Source: Chionoecetes opilio
Lineage: Eukaryota; Arthropoda; Malacostraca; Decapoda; Majidae
DNA length: 64,000 nucleotides
NCBI GenBank assembly: GCA_016584305.1
Contig: JACEEZ010020264.1
Span: 17,548 to 81,547 of the forward strand
Reading direction: 5' to 3'
Shown: positions 13,901 through 23,739 of the stretch, in pieces
Position numbering within the stretch: position 1 is the first letter of the stretch
Layout of the letters: the number at the start of each line of letters is the position of its first letter
Notes under the pieces: generated by a model
Told to the model about the DNA's origin: nothing
Seen by the model: the letters and a program-made list of their open reading frames with translations, nothing else
Database searches by the model: none
Made by a program: the position numbers and the translations under genes

Positions 13901-15690
13901 ATGGGGGGATTTAAAAGGGGTTTTTTGTTTATTAAACCCCCTAAAAAGGGGAAGGGGGTAAAGAAAAGGGGGAAAAAATTAAAAAAAGGGAATTTAAGGG
14001 GGGGGTTAAAAAGAGGGGCCCCCTTCCCAAAATGGGGGGGGGCAAATTTTAAATCCCCCAAAAGGGGTTTTAAAAATTTTTTTAAAATTAACCCCCCCGG
14101 GGGGGCCCCTGTTTTTTTTCCCCCCCCCTTTTTTTTTTTCCCCAAATTTTTGGCCCAAAGGGAAAAATTTTTTTTCCCCACCGGGCACATTTAAAACTTT
14201 TCCCCCCCCTTTGGGGAAAAGGAGGCCCGGGGGGGGGTTTTTGGTTGGGGAATTTTTGGGACTTTTTGGGGGTTTAAAGTTTGAGGGAAAAAAAACCCCC
14301 GGGGGGGTTTTTCCCCCCGGTTTTTGGGCCCGGGGGGGTGGGGAAAAATTTTCGGGGGAAAATTTTCCTGTTTTTTAAATAAATTTTTTTTTTTCCCCGG
14401 TGGCTGGTGGGGACGAATTTTTGATGGGCCCCCTTTTATATGGCCCTTGGGAAAAGGAAGAATTGGAAAGGGTTTGGGGGTGAAAGGGGGAAAGGGGTTT
14501 GGGGGGGTTTTTAAAAAGGGTTAAAGGGGTTTTTTGGAAATTTTAGGGGAAAAGGGGGAAGGGAAAAATTTATAAAAACATTTTTTTGTTGAGGTTTTCC
14601 CTTTTCCCCTTTTTTCCCCTTGGGGCCCCCCTTGCTCCCCTTCCCCCGTTTTCCCCCCTTTTTCCCCTTTTTTTCCTTTTTTTCCCCTTTTTTTCCCTTT
14701 TTTTTTTGTTTTATTTTTTGGGTTTTCCCCCCAAAAGAGCACCCCCCAAAATTTTCCTGGGGCCCCAAAAAGCCCCCGCCCTAAATAAAAATTTAAAAAA
14801 AAATTTTTTTGGGTTTTTTTTAAATTTTTTTTAAATTTTTTTTTTTTAAATTTTCAAAAAGTATTTAAAATAAAAAACAAAATTTTTTTTTTTAAAACCC
14901 CCCCCGGAAATTTTTTTCCAAAACCTTTTTTTAACCCCGGGGAAAAAACCCCCCTTTCCCCATTTTAAAAAAATTTGGGAATTTTTTGGGAAAAATTTTT
15001 TTAAAAAAAAAAATTCTTTTCCAATTTTTTTCGCAAAATTTTTTTTTCATTTTTTTTGGGGGGTTTTTCCTTTTAGTTTTTTTCCCCAAAAAATTTTTCC
15101 CCATTGTTTTGGGGTTTTTCCCCAAAAAAAAAAATTTTTTTTTGGGGGAAGGAAATTTTTTGTTAGTATTTTTTAAAAAAAAAAAAAAAATTTTTTAAAA
15201 AATTTTTTAGGGTAAATTTTTAAAAACCTTTTTTCATTTTCCCAAAAAAAAAAGAAAAAAAAAACCCTTTCCCCGAAAAAAGCCCCAAAAAGGTTAGGTG
15301 AAAGGCCTAAAGAAAAAATTCCTTTTTTGAAAAAAAAACAAAAATTTTAATTTTTCCAATTTTTTTTAAACCTTCCAAACCGTTGGGTGGGACCCGGGGG
15401 GTTTTTAAAAAACATGACTTTAAAAAAATTTTGGGCAAACGGGCTAAAAGGGGCCCCAAAAATTTTTAATTAATTTATTTATTTTAAAAAAAAAAAAATT
15501 AAAAATAAAAAATAAATTTTTAAAAATTTAAAAGGTTAAAAATTTTAAATTACACTTTTTTTAAAAAAAAAAAAAGTTTCCCGGGGTTTTCCCCACCCCC
15601 CCCTTTTATTTTTCTTTCCCCCCAAAAACCTTTCCCCTTAAATTAAAATTTTTTCCCCAAAATTTTTTCCCCTTTTTTGAAAATTTAAAT
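1110..15690. other. Homopolymer-run block, probable consensus artefact; no genes
   Basis: About 14.6 kb is composed almost entirely of runs of three or more identical bases (A, T, C or G blocks following one another), with long poly-A and poly-T stretches. Normal dinucleotide alternation is nearly absent. Both edges are gradual: LINE sequence on the left degrades over about 80 bases, and normal sequence returns at about 15690-15720. Patches such as 12180-12400 are less affected and still look like ordinary sequence with inflated runs. ORFs here are rich in K, F, G and P because of AAA, TTT, GGG and CCC codons and should not be treated as genes. My reading is a failed or homopolymer-inflated consensus, not natural satellite DNA. 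Confidence 0.8.
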
Positions 15691-15709
15691 CAAAAACAAA
15701 AAAGAAAAA

Positions 15710-16712
15710 TCGCACAACCTTCTAATTATCCCTTCGCACAACAAACAATTTGTACGCACCAGTCTCCTTCACCTGTCCCCAATTACCTCCTAATGTAGAA
15801 CAAGGTCGTCTCTTTAACAATCATTTGTGCACAGTATCACCTTCTTGCTTGCTATAATGAATTACTTAACCATCATACGAGAACAGATCTTCAGATTTTT
15901 TTTTTAACTTGTCTGCGTTTAAGAATAACTAAGCTTCACGGTCTTCTCAAAGTTGAGTCTGGCACATGTCTGGGAGAGGACAGATCTCCATAATATTACA
16001 CTTGACACTTTTTTCAAGACTTCATAGGGGTATGCATAACGTCACGGTTCAAAGATGTTCGACTCTGACACACAGATTGTTCACAAGTTTCCATTAGTAC
16101 CAATGCCGCTGATAAGTAGTGTCATAACTTATCGGTTGTAGTTGATCTGTATTGACAGATGCTAGACTTCAAAGGAGTCTGAGTCCTTAATTAACATTGG
16201 TTAATCCGCTCAAGCGAAGATGTTAATTTAATCAGAGTTTAGCTTGTGAGAATTCCTTGCTCTACATTAACACGTTATGTCTTGTCTCATAGCAGTTAAT
16301 TCGTTGAATTGTCAAAACTGTACCAAAGCAATATCTCAACTGACTTCAAGGCTTATTCTAGGACTAGCCGCAGAACATTAACGTGTACAAAAATCCCCTA
16401 TGAGGTTGTATTCTGAATAGCGACTTATGATTGTGTAGGTCAAGATCGTGTTAGAGACGTGTGCTCGCTACCACAGCCAGTATGTGTGTCTAAGGCAAAG
16501 GTAAAGATGGGGGCATACGCTAAGCTGCGTGTGGCCTCGGTGCTCATCTCCATCGCGCGTGTGGTGGGTGACAACCCGCTACCCCGGGACGCATATTAAC
16601 AATGCGCTCGCCTTTTCGGCAGACCCTTCAACCCCCCGGAGGAGGGGCATTGGCGCCTCCTCCAGCCGCTTGGCTTCGCCCACTCTTGAGTTTGAGCTTG
16701 AGTTGGGAGTCA
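15710..16712 (-). mobile_element. Non-LTR retrotransposon 5' end (right inverted arm)
   Basis: Read on the minus strand from 16712 downward, this repeats the order of the 1-1060 arm: the leader with AAGCGGCTGGAGGAGGCGCC, the CATACTGGCTGTGGTAG block, then ORF1-like sequence with shared landmarks such as TCAGCGGCATT and the block encoding the ARKLK segment. By eye the leader is about 90% identical and the ORF1 part nearer 75-80%, with many short indels. No long open frame remains. The two copies face each other across the homopolymer block. Confidence 0.75.
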
Positions 16713-16874
16713 CCCAGTAGGGTCTCTGAAATAAGAGGGTACCGCCATTCATAGGCCCTATGTTAAACGCTACTGGGCGCCATCTTAGTGCCAGGGCCTC
16801 TTCGTTCACTCTAGACCCGGGGAAGTTATCAAGGCATGACCCCGCAGTATATCATGTTATACAAAAGTCATGTA

Positions 16875-16970
16875 TAAAGGATATACTGTTATCTTCGGAA
16901 ATGCTTATTCTATAAGATTATCACATAAAACACAGTAAAACACATTAAATAAAGGTCATTATGAGACTCA
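16875..16970 (+). repeat. Fragment of a foldback/MITE-like terminal repeat
   Basis: The sequence starting GGATATACTGTTATCTTCGG and running through the TAAGATTATCACATAAAAC stretch matches the left arm of the foldback repeat at about 52186-52375 and, inverted, its right arm at about 52545-52729. Only one end is present here. It abuts a CT-rich stretch and the LINE fragment that follows. Confidence 0.55.
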
Positions 16971-17034
16971 CTCTCTTTCTCTCTCTCTTTCACAGAGAGA
17001 GAGGAGGGAAAGGAAAAGAGAGGGAGAGGGTTGA

Positions 17035-17520
17035 GTCAAAAGCTTTTCGTCTCATCAACTCCTCTCCTCTGACTGACTGTCTTCAATCTTTAAATCACCG
17101 CCGCAATGTTGCTTCTCTTGCTCTCTTCTACCGTTATTTTCATGCTCACTGCTCTTCGGAACTTGCTAACTGCATGCCTCCCCCTCCCGCGGCCTCGCTG
17201 CACAAGACTTTCTACTCATTCTCATCCCTATTCTGTCCATCTTCCTAATGCAAGAGTTAATCAGTATCTTTACTCTTTCATCCCTTTCACTGGTAAACTC
17301 TGGAACTCTCTTCCTGTTTCTATTTTTCCACTTTCCTAGACTTAAATCTTTTCAAAAGAAGAGTAACAAGACACCTCCCAAACTAAATTGGCTCACCCCT
17401 CTTTTTTATTTTATTGTCTAACTGTCTTCTTTATAGGGACTGGCAACTAAGCGGGCTTTGTGTTACCCATTTTTGTTGTGCCCTTGGCCAGTCCTTTGTG
17501 ATGTAAAAAAAATATATATA
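17035..17520 (+). mobile_element. 5'-truncated LINE 3' end (Jockey/CR1/L2 superfamily)
   Basis: This encodes the C-terminal segment of a non-LTR reverse transcriptase polyprotein followed by a short 3' UTR. The first frame has LNHRRNVASLALFYRYFHA and CSSELANCM. After a +1 shift near 17220 the second has HPYSVHLPNARVNQYLYSF and GKLWNSLPVSIFP. The HRRNVASL...LFYRY and LWNSLP motifs are hallmarks of the C-terminus of these LINEs. The UTR ends near an AT-rich tail at 17507-17530. Only the 3' part is present, as usual for incomplete reverse transcription. Confidence 0.8.
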
Positions 17521-17813
17521 TTATTTGCTTTTTTTAATAAACGTAAGTTAGGATAATCGGTGCATACATTAATCCTGCTTTTCTTTGTACATGTAACTAT
17601 AAATCACTCATAATTTCTAAGTCATATTAGTCACTATAAATTACTATTTGCTGTTTTTTTCTAGTAATTTTTATGAATATCTATTAAAGTAACATCTTCA
17701 TTAGTAGTAACATCATTACATATTACTGCCTTTGATTAATATGTATACTGCATATGCCTATATTTAGTTGATATGAAATAAAATGTATATACATGTATCA
17801 TCAGTGCACTTTA

Positions 17814-18335
17814 TTATTTATTGTAATATTGAGGTTCCATGTTGCTCAAAACTTCCATTAATCTAGCAGATGTAACACGCTGCCCCTCTGTAGTCAAATT
17901 ACCCATCCAGTGCTGAATAACCTTACCATAAATTACGTTATATTCCTCTGGTGGGGGTGGGGGTGCGTGTGTTGGCACGCATGAGGTCGCGAGCAGGCGT
18001 ACAGCATCCATGCACTCAGTCTCTATCGGGTCACTAGTTTTCCTCTTCTTTCGTTGGCTTGAGACGACTGATGAGCTGGGGGACGGTGACAGTGGTGGTA
18101 TTCCGGTGCTGCCTGCAACTGATGGTGACGGTGACGGTGATGGTGGTGGTAACAGTGTGCTGCATGAAGCTGATGGTGACAGTGCTGGTAAAGACGTACA
18201 GGATGGTGATGGGTCTGAGGATATTTGTGATAATGGTGAAGGAGTTTTAGAGCAGCTTGGGGAAATGATGGAGGCTTCTTCAGTCCCATTTTCATTTATA
18301 TTGATGGTTGAAGTTTTCGAAAGCGCAACATTTTC
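17814..18335 (-). CDS. Terminal exon of a putative cellular gene (S/P-rich nuclear-type protein)
   Basis: A 173-codon open frame runs on the minus strand from a splice acceptor (TCTCTTCCTTCCAG, ending at 18336) to a stop at 17814-17816. An AATAAA polyadenylation signal overlaps the stop region at about 17809-17814. The exon holds a long Ser/Pro-rich linker, a basic patch QRKKRKTSD that could be a nuclear localisation signal, then a compact C-terminal segment with EEYNVIYGKVIQHWMGNL and RLMEVLSNMEP. The layout resembles the C-terminal end of arthropod MADF/BESS or Myb/SANT-like DNA-binding proteins, but I cannot assign a family. Unlike the rest of the window the frame is unbroken, which argues for a real exon. 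The plus-strand D/G-rich ORF over it is a shadow. Confidence 0.55.
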   Translation of the reverse strand, partial: ENVALSKTSTININENGTEEASIISPSCSKTPSPLSQISSDPSPSCTSLPALSPSASCSTLLPPPSPSPSPSVAGSTGIPPLSPSPSSSVVSSQRKKRKTSDPIETECMDAVRLLATSCVPTHAPPPPPEEYNVIYGKVIQHWMGNLTTEGQRVTSARLMEVLSNMEPQYYNK

Positions 18336-18349
18336 CTGGAAGGAAGAGA
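18336..18349 (-). promoter_or_regulatory. 3' splice site of the S/P-rich exon
   Basis: The minus strand reads TCTCTTCCTTCCAG directly before the open exon: a pyrimidine-rich tract ending in AG. The reading frame is open right up to this point. Only 27 bases of host sequence separate the exon from the hAT insertion at 18363, so the usual branch-point window now lies at or inside the transposon end. Confidence 0.55.
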
Positions 18350-19022
18350 AATCCCTTTAGAGCAGTGATTCCCAACGTGGGGCGCACGCCCCACAGGGGG
18401 GCAATTTGAATATGCTGGGGGGCAATTTGAAAATTTTGTTAATAAGAACAAATTTCAGGTTTTACCTTATTACTTTTACACTACTGCAACTTTGGTACAC
18501 ATTGCTGTCGGAAACTCCTGTCTCACCTCCACACATGTTATCGTGCATCTGGCACCGCCTATATGCCAATTTATTTACACTTTGCAGTTGATAGTCGCGT
18601 GTCGAGCAAGAAGGTAAGTCATAATTTTGTTCATCTGTAAAGTGTTACTATTTATAACTAGTAATAATTTCATTGTTATCTTTTCTAAAAAGAATTGCGT
18701 TATCTTTTCTAAAAAGAATTGCTTTATAGCCCTATGTTGTAATGAAGATATTGGGAATGTTGAGAAAATCCTAAAGGTGGAAAGGGCGAAAACGTTATGG
18801 ACTTTTGGTATCACAATACACTAACTATTTCAAACTACACAGTATTGAAAGTAGCGTGAGTCTCACTGTGGGTATATAATTTTCTCAGATGTCATTCTTT
18901 AGTATGTAATGGGTTCTACTCATTGACCTTGTGCGATGTATTTTGTAAAAACTATTTGATAATGAAATTTGTTTTTCTTATACCAGTTTTTCTTCTTCTA
19001 CAGTTTTTCCCTGATGCATAAA

Positions 19023-20101
19023 ATGAGTACTGCAAGCCAAAAAAAAGTACGTCAGTATTCAGAAGAGTATCTGTAATTTGGATTTATACTTGCCCTTCAT
19101 GATGAACTGTCTCCTTTTTGTCTATTATGCCAACAATGCTTGACCAACGAATCAATGAAACGAGGTCGTCTGGAAGCATATTTGAAGGCGAAACATAATG
19201 TTCATGTTAATTCGAAAATGGAGTATTTTAAAACCCTGAAAGAGAATGAAAAGAGATCAACAATAAATAATAATTGTTCTCTGCACGAGCTACAGCCAAC
19301 AATCGTACTCTTGAGGCTAGTTATGAAATTTTTCTGCTCATAGCAAAATCAGGAAAGAATCATACTATAGGTGAGGATTTAATTAGGCCAGCTATATCAA
19401 TTTTTCTCAAAACAGTTCTGGAGAAGGATAATAAAGATGCCAAAGGCATGCCACTGAGTGGCTTTTTGATATTCTTAGTGACTTTTTAAATGACAATCCT
19501 GAAATGAATATCCTACTAACAGTTGATGGTAAAGCATTTGTGAGCTGTTTAGCAGACATTTTTGAGAAACTGAACATGTTGAATAAACAGCTGCAAGGAA
19601 CAAATATGACTTGTTAATTCAAAGGCCAAGATATTTGGCTTCATTACATGCTTGGAATTATCTCAAAAAAATGTTTCTGTCAAAAGATTTGATGAATTTT
19701 ATTGGCTAAATAAGTGTGAGGTAACTGATGCTGCTGTTCTTATTATTGTGGATCATTTGAAAACAATGGCCTGTGATTTCAATTACAGATTCTCTGATTT
19801 AAAAGATATAGATTTTCCATCTTGGATAACTAAGCCATTGCTAGTGGACCTATCTGATGTGGCCATGCAGTATCAAGAAGAACTGTCAGAAATACAAAAT
19901 GATGAGTCTGTTAAAAGTCTCTTCAAAATAAAAGGAACTATGATGTGGCTGTGTGATGAGATAGAGTCGAAATACCCAATTTCCACTAGTTTGGCAAGAA
20001 AACTACTGCTGCCATTCCCAACCTCATATTTGGTAGAATGTGGTTTTAGTGCTGTGAGTGACTTATTACTGAAGAAAAAAAAATCGACTAGCTATCACTA
20101 A
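19023..20101 (+). pseudogene. hAT transposase (SCAND3/ZBED-like), internally deleted and frameshifted
   Basis: The start ATG at 19023 opens MSTASQKKVRQYSEEYL, then an in-frame stop, then a BED-type zinc finger (FCLLC and KAKHNVH supply the Cys and His pairs). A frameshift near 19270 leads to LEASYEIFLLIAKSGKNHTI. At about 19455 the frame jumps to WLFDILSDFLNDNPEMN, and the 19652-20101 frame then gives SQKNVSVKRFDEFYWLNKCE and FPTSYLVECGFSAVSDLL, the conserved C-terminal dimerisation (hAT_C) motif. The central catalytic region, several hundred residues in the family, is missing. The intact protein would cut and paste the element; this copy cannot. Confidence 0.9.
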
Positions 20102-20252
20102 GCGAGGAGACTTAAGTTTGAAACTGAGTAAATTTGTGCCTCGAATAAAAACACACATCAAGCACAAAGATCTCACTAAATTGAATTATTTTATCTAAAG
20201 CTCGATAAATTAATCATATTATATTACTTACCAATTCTTTAATTATATTTAA

Positions 20253-20324
20253 TTTGAAGGATTTAATATTATTTTATTTGAAGGATTTAATATTATTTTA
20301 TTTGAAGGATATAATTTTATATTA
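20253..20324. repeat. 24-bp tandem repeat, 3 units, inside the hAT 3' end
   Basis: Units begin at 20253, 20277 and 20301, each starting TTTGAAGGATTTAATATTAT (the third diverges after TTTGAAGGAT). The repeat is subterminal, about 100 bp from the right TIR. Subterminal repeats in hAT elements can bind transposase, but the third unit's divergence may equally reflect simple slippage. Confidence 0.8.
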
Positions 20325-20531
20325 TACTTTTACAAAACTCAATTTGTTTTCATATCAAAGGGGGGCATAACAGTTTTTGAGATTTTAAGGTGGGACATGG
20401 CACACAAAAGGTTGGGAACCACTGCTTTAGAGTAACCACTAATTAGTAATTATTCCATGAATAAAAAATCAATTGTAACAATTTACTATTCAATGAGAAT
20501 ACCATCATCCTAAAATAACACATACACATAT

Positions 20532-21535
20532 CAATCAATCAATCATTGGGGGCATACGCCGGGGGGCGCGTCGCCTCGCCCACCCTACGACGCCACTCCC
20601 GGGGGTCACCACGCGCGAGTCCCCATGCAGGCTCCTTTCCCATACCAAGCAGCTCTCGACAAGAAACATCAACTTGCCCCAGCCACGAGCCTTGTGGGCG
20701 CCCCCTTGGCCTCCTCCACGTCGGATTGTCTCCTACAGATACAACCCGATGGGAAGGATCGGTTTCAGGGTAGCGTGCCACATGCCCATATACCCGAAGT
20801 TGGCGCTGTCGGACTATGCAGGTAATAGGCCTCGATTCAGTCTCACGGTGCAATCGCTGATTTGACACGTAATCATCCCAGCGATACCCCATGATTCTGC
20901 GAAGACACTTATTACCAAAGGCTTATTCGTCTCTTCAAACGTCACTATTTATGTCTATGTCTAACAAACCATAGAGTAAGACAGGCATCACAAGCGACTG
21001 AAGATCCGGATCTTGTCCTCCTGCAGCATGATACCGGACAACGCCAATGTACTCCCGCTGAGCGCGTCCTTAACACCGGGGCTCGGCCAATGCGTCTGTA
21101 AGCTTCTGACATGACCCGCGCCGTCATTATGGACTTGCGCTACCAAGGGTATGTAAAACATTTCCAAGATCTCAGCTACATTGCCGCGACGCTATGAACA
21201 GACTGTAGTGCTTCATCTAGTAAAGCCTTCAAAACACACTGGACCTTTGGTCTTAAGCGAAGGAGATCCTCAAGTCAAAGGGTTGGCCTCCTCGTGCAGC
21301 GCCTCGAGAGCCATCCCCAGGACCTCCAGCGCTCAGCAAAGATACTGGAATCATTCATCGGAAAAAACCAAGATTCAGTGATCTTGGTGTTTGTTGCCGA
21401 CCGGGGGGGATGCTCCACAAATCACTTTGATCTACAACTTTGCCAAACAGTCCATTATGCCCTAATACCAGAGTCCATACCAAGTGTTGAAAGTGATGGG
21501 CAAGGACGCACCCTTGCCTCACTCCTGTATTAACA
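20532..21535 (-). mobile_element. 5'-truncated LINE (RTE-like reverse transcriptase end), minus strand
   Basis: Read on the minus strand, a decayed RT core comes first: a GVRQGC-like segment near 21530, a broken FADD-type box near 21370, and EALHEEA near 21310. A clean C-terminal ORF follows (20892 down to 20539) with MGYRWDDYVSNQRLHRETES, RQRQLRVYGHVARYPE and REWRRRVGEATRPPAYAP. The element ends in a TGAT simple-repeat tail (about 20530-20544), the normal 3' terminus of this type. The RT part has many frameshifts. Clade assignment (RTE-like) is tentative; LINE identity is firm. Confidence 0.85.
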
Positions 21536-21539
21536 GGGA

Positions 21540-23640
21540 TAAGAAGCGTGATAACACCTGACCCACATATAACTATCTAAGCCAAGTAATAGTATAGTCA
21601 TGTCTATCAATAAAACCATTTGGAATACAGTACAACGATTTCCCTGTTATTGCATGATAATGAAGTAGAAAAAACCTTCATGATAAATTAAGCGAGTTAT
21701 AGGAAGTATTCACAATTGTCCCGAAATGCCAAAAGCTGGTAAGTATATTCAAACAATAATGTACTGGCTAACTCTTCTTGAAACTGTTTAGTGGACGCTG
21801 TTTGTAGTTGTGCGCAAGTGTGTCCTTGAGAAAGAATCACTACAAACAATCCATTGGTGGTACATAGCCACAGCTGATCCATTGGCGCCTCCAGTGTCTT
21901 CTTTACTCCCTCAAGAAGTACGTTCTAAGTGTTATACTTAATACTGATATGGTCTGCAAACATAAGAAAATCGCGATAAATTTTTCAGGTATTCCATCTC
22001 GTGCTCAGGCACTAACATCTAGTGTGCTATTGCAGAATATAACCAGTTCAGAATTGTTAACTAACTATAACAAACCTAACCCAAATCCAATATCCTATGC
22101 GGCTAGGCCTAACTACCCACGAAACACAAAGACGAGGGCCTCCGGAGGCCTCCAGATGTACTTATCGGCGGGCACGACCGGCAAGTGTGACGACGTAGCG
22201 GGGCGCTGGAGAATTTTGCTCAGAGGCTCACCGGCGGCCGCTCCCTAGCGCCCGCCGTAGGGCATAGGGACCATTTTGCCGCTGTTAATTAACTGATTGA
22301 GGAATATTTAGGTTATACTTCTCCAGTATTAATTGCAGATATAGTAATGTCTAATGGGGTGTTGCCACAATCCATTAGCCGACTTATAGACTAATGGGAT
22401 GTTCTCAACACATAAAAATCATTATATATTAATGCAATATGCTTAGGAAATTTAACCAGAAATATCCTGCGCGTTATTCAGTAATACGTGAAAGGAGATT
22501 GCTAGGATCATAATCGCTAGACATTGTTTATTTCATAAGTACAAAACATTTTCGTATTGAGCTTTACATGTGGTGTAGTACGTGGAACATCTGAACGCGG
22601 AACAGCCAGTAGAGAGGATATAGGTTGCGGCGAACATAACAACATCACCAACTCGTCAGCGTTTTCCAAGTAATGATTATTTTCACTCAGAACACAGCGC
22701 CAGCCGCCGTCAAGGAATTGCCTAAAAAAATCGTGTTGTCGTGTATTGCAATTATTTAATATTCTGTTCTATTTCGATATAATGAAAAGAGCGAAATAAC
22801 ATGTGTGTATAAAAAAACTTTTTTTTAAGGCTCTCATTATGTTATCGAGTGGTTAAAGGGTGACATAATTTAGGCCTTTGTGGGTTAGTTTTCTAAGACA
22901 TTTGTAATGGCTATCGTACGTCCTGGCAGTTTAGATACATTGATAGCTGGGAAAAGATTTCAATAATCTTCTATTTAAATTCATGATATTATTCATAGGT
23001 AACAATCATCTACAATCCATATAGGTGTACCGTTGGAGCTTGATATGTGTTGATAATATGTCGGAAGTTATGGAAATAACTGGGAAAAAATATATGACCT
23101 TGTGTTCTCGTAATAATCTTCGCCACGCGGTTAATGAAGTGTTATTTTTGTTTATATGATACTAGCGCCACACACATGACTAATGATAACATCTTTCTAT
23201 GTAAACTCCTTCCTATGTACGTATCTCATGTCTTATTTTCTATGATCTCTGGGTGTCCTGATAAAGCTGGCATATTTGAAATAAACTGCTATATGATAAT
23301 TTTCTAAAAATTATAAAAGCTTTGTATAATTTTTTAATTAGCTGAAGGCCTATATTAATGGATGGTACCGATATCTGAAGATTACTATGTACATTACTGA
23401 TGGTATACTGAGTTAACTGGTATATCAATATGAACAATGAATCATTTCCCTATCTTACAATACCTATACTCGCGCGCCCGGAGGATGACGTCAAGTTGCC
23501 GCCTTGTTGTCACTATGATGTAATACACATCAAGATAATCATATAATCTGTTGTTCAAAATGTTACACATAGAAATATTCGAATTCTTGAAATTCTGTAC
23601 CATAATTTTCAACTACTAGTAAATATCACCGTTGAAAATA
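21540..23640. other. No gene recognised
   Basis: This is AT-rich, non-repetitive-looking sequence with one GC-rich patch at about 22130-22260 (containing the palindrome CCTCCGGAGG). Short ORFs such as 21697-21882 (-) and 21949-22248 (+) show no family motifs. I see no RNA gene or transposon ends here. Confidence 0.5.
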
Positions 23641-23684
23641 CACCAGTGGCGCCTTCGCGAGGGCTGACGGAGGCTAAGATTTGC

Positions 23685-23733
23685 CACCGGCGGACGCCGT
23701 TCGCCGCTCTACGGCTACGTCGGCCCGCCGGTG
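23685..23733. repeat. GC-rich inverted repeat (hairpin)
   Basis: A perfect 9-bp stem, CACCGGCGG at 23685-23693 and CCGCCGGTG at 23725-23733, encloses a 31-base GC-rich loop within AT-rich surroundings. No poly-T follows and no gene lies beside it, so I do not call it a terminator. Confidence 0.6.
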
Positions 23734-23739
23734 ATGGTT

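Larger units (their letters stand above)
18363..20424 (+). mobile_element. hAT DNA transposon, 2062 bp, with TIRs and 8-bp target duplication
   Basis: The element starts CAGTGATTCCCAACGTGGGG and ends GGTTGGGAACCACTG, giving near-perfect terminal inverted repeats (CAGTGATTCCCAAC against CAGTGGTTCCCAAC). It is flanked by identical 8-bp copies of CTTTAGAG at 18355-18362 and 20425-20432, the size expected of hAT transposition. It carries a remnant of a BED-finger hAT transposase (19023-20101) with a large internal deletion, so it is a non-autonomous derivative. Subterminal GGGGGGCA motifs occur at both ends. The insertion lies in the intron just upstream of the exon at 17814-18335. Confidence 0.93.

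Noticed and set aside
1108..15200. Many ORFs of 60-118 codons in the homopolymer block
   Set aside because: Their residues are dominated by K, F, G and P from AAA, TTT, GGG and CCC codons, on both strands alike. They reflect run structure, not coding sequence.
18010..18360. 116-codon D/G-rich plus-strand ORF
   Set aside because: It is the antisense of the Ser/Pro-rich minus-strand exon, which has a splice acceptor, basic patch, stop and polyadenylation signal.
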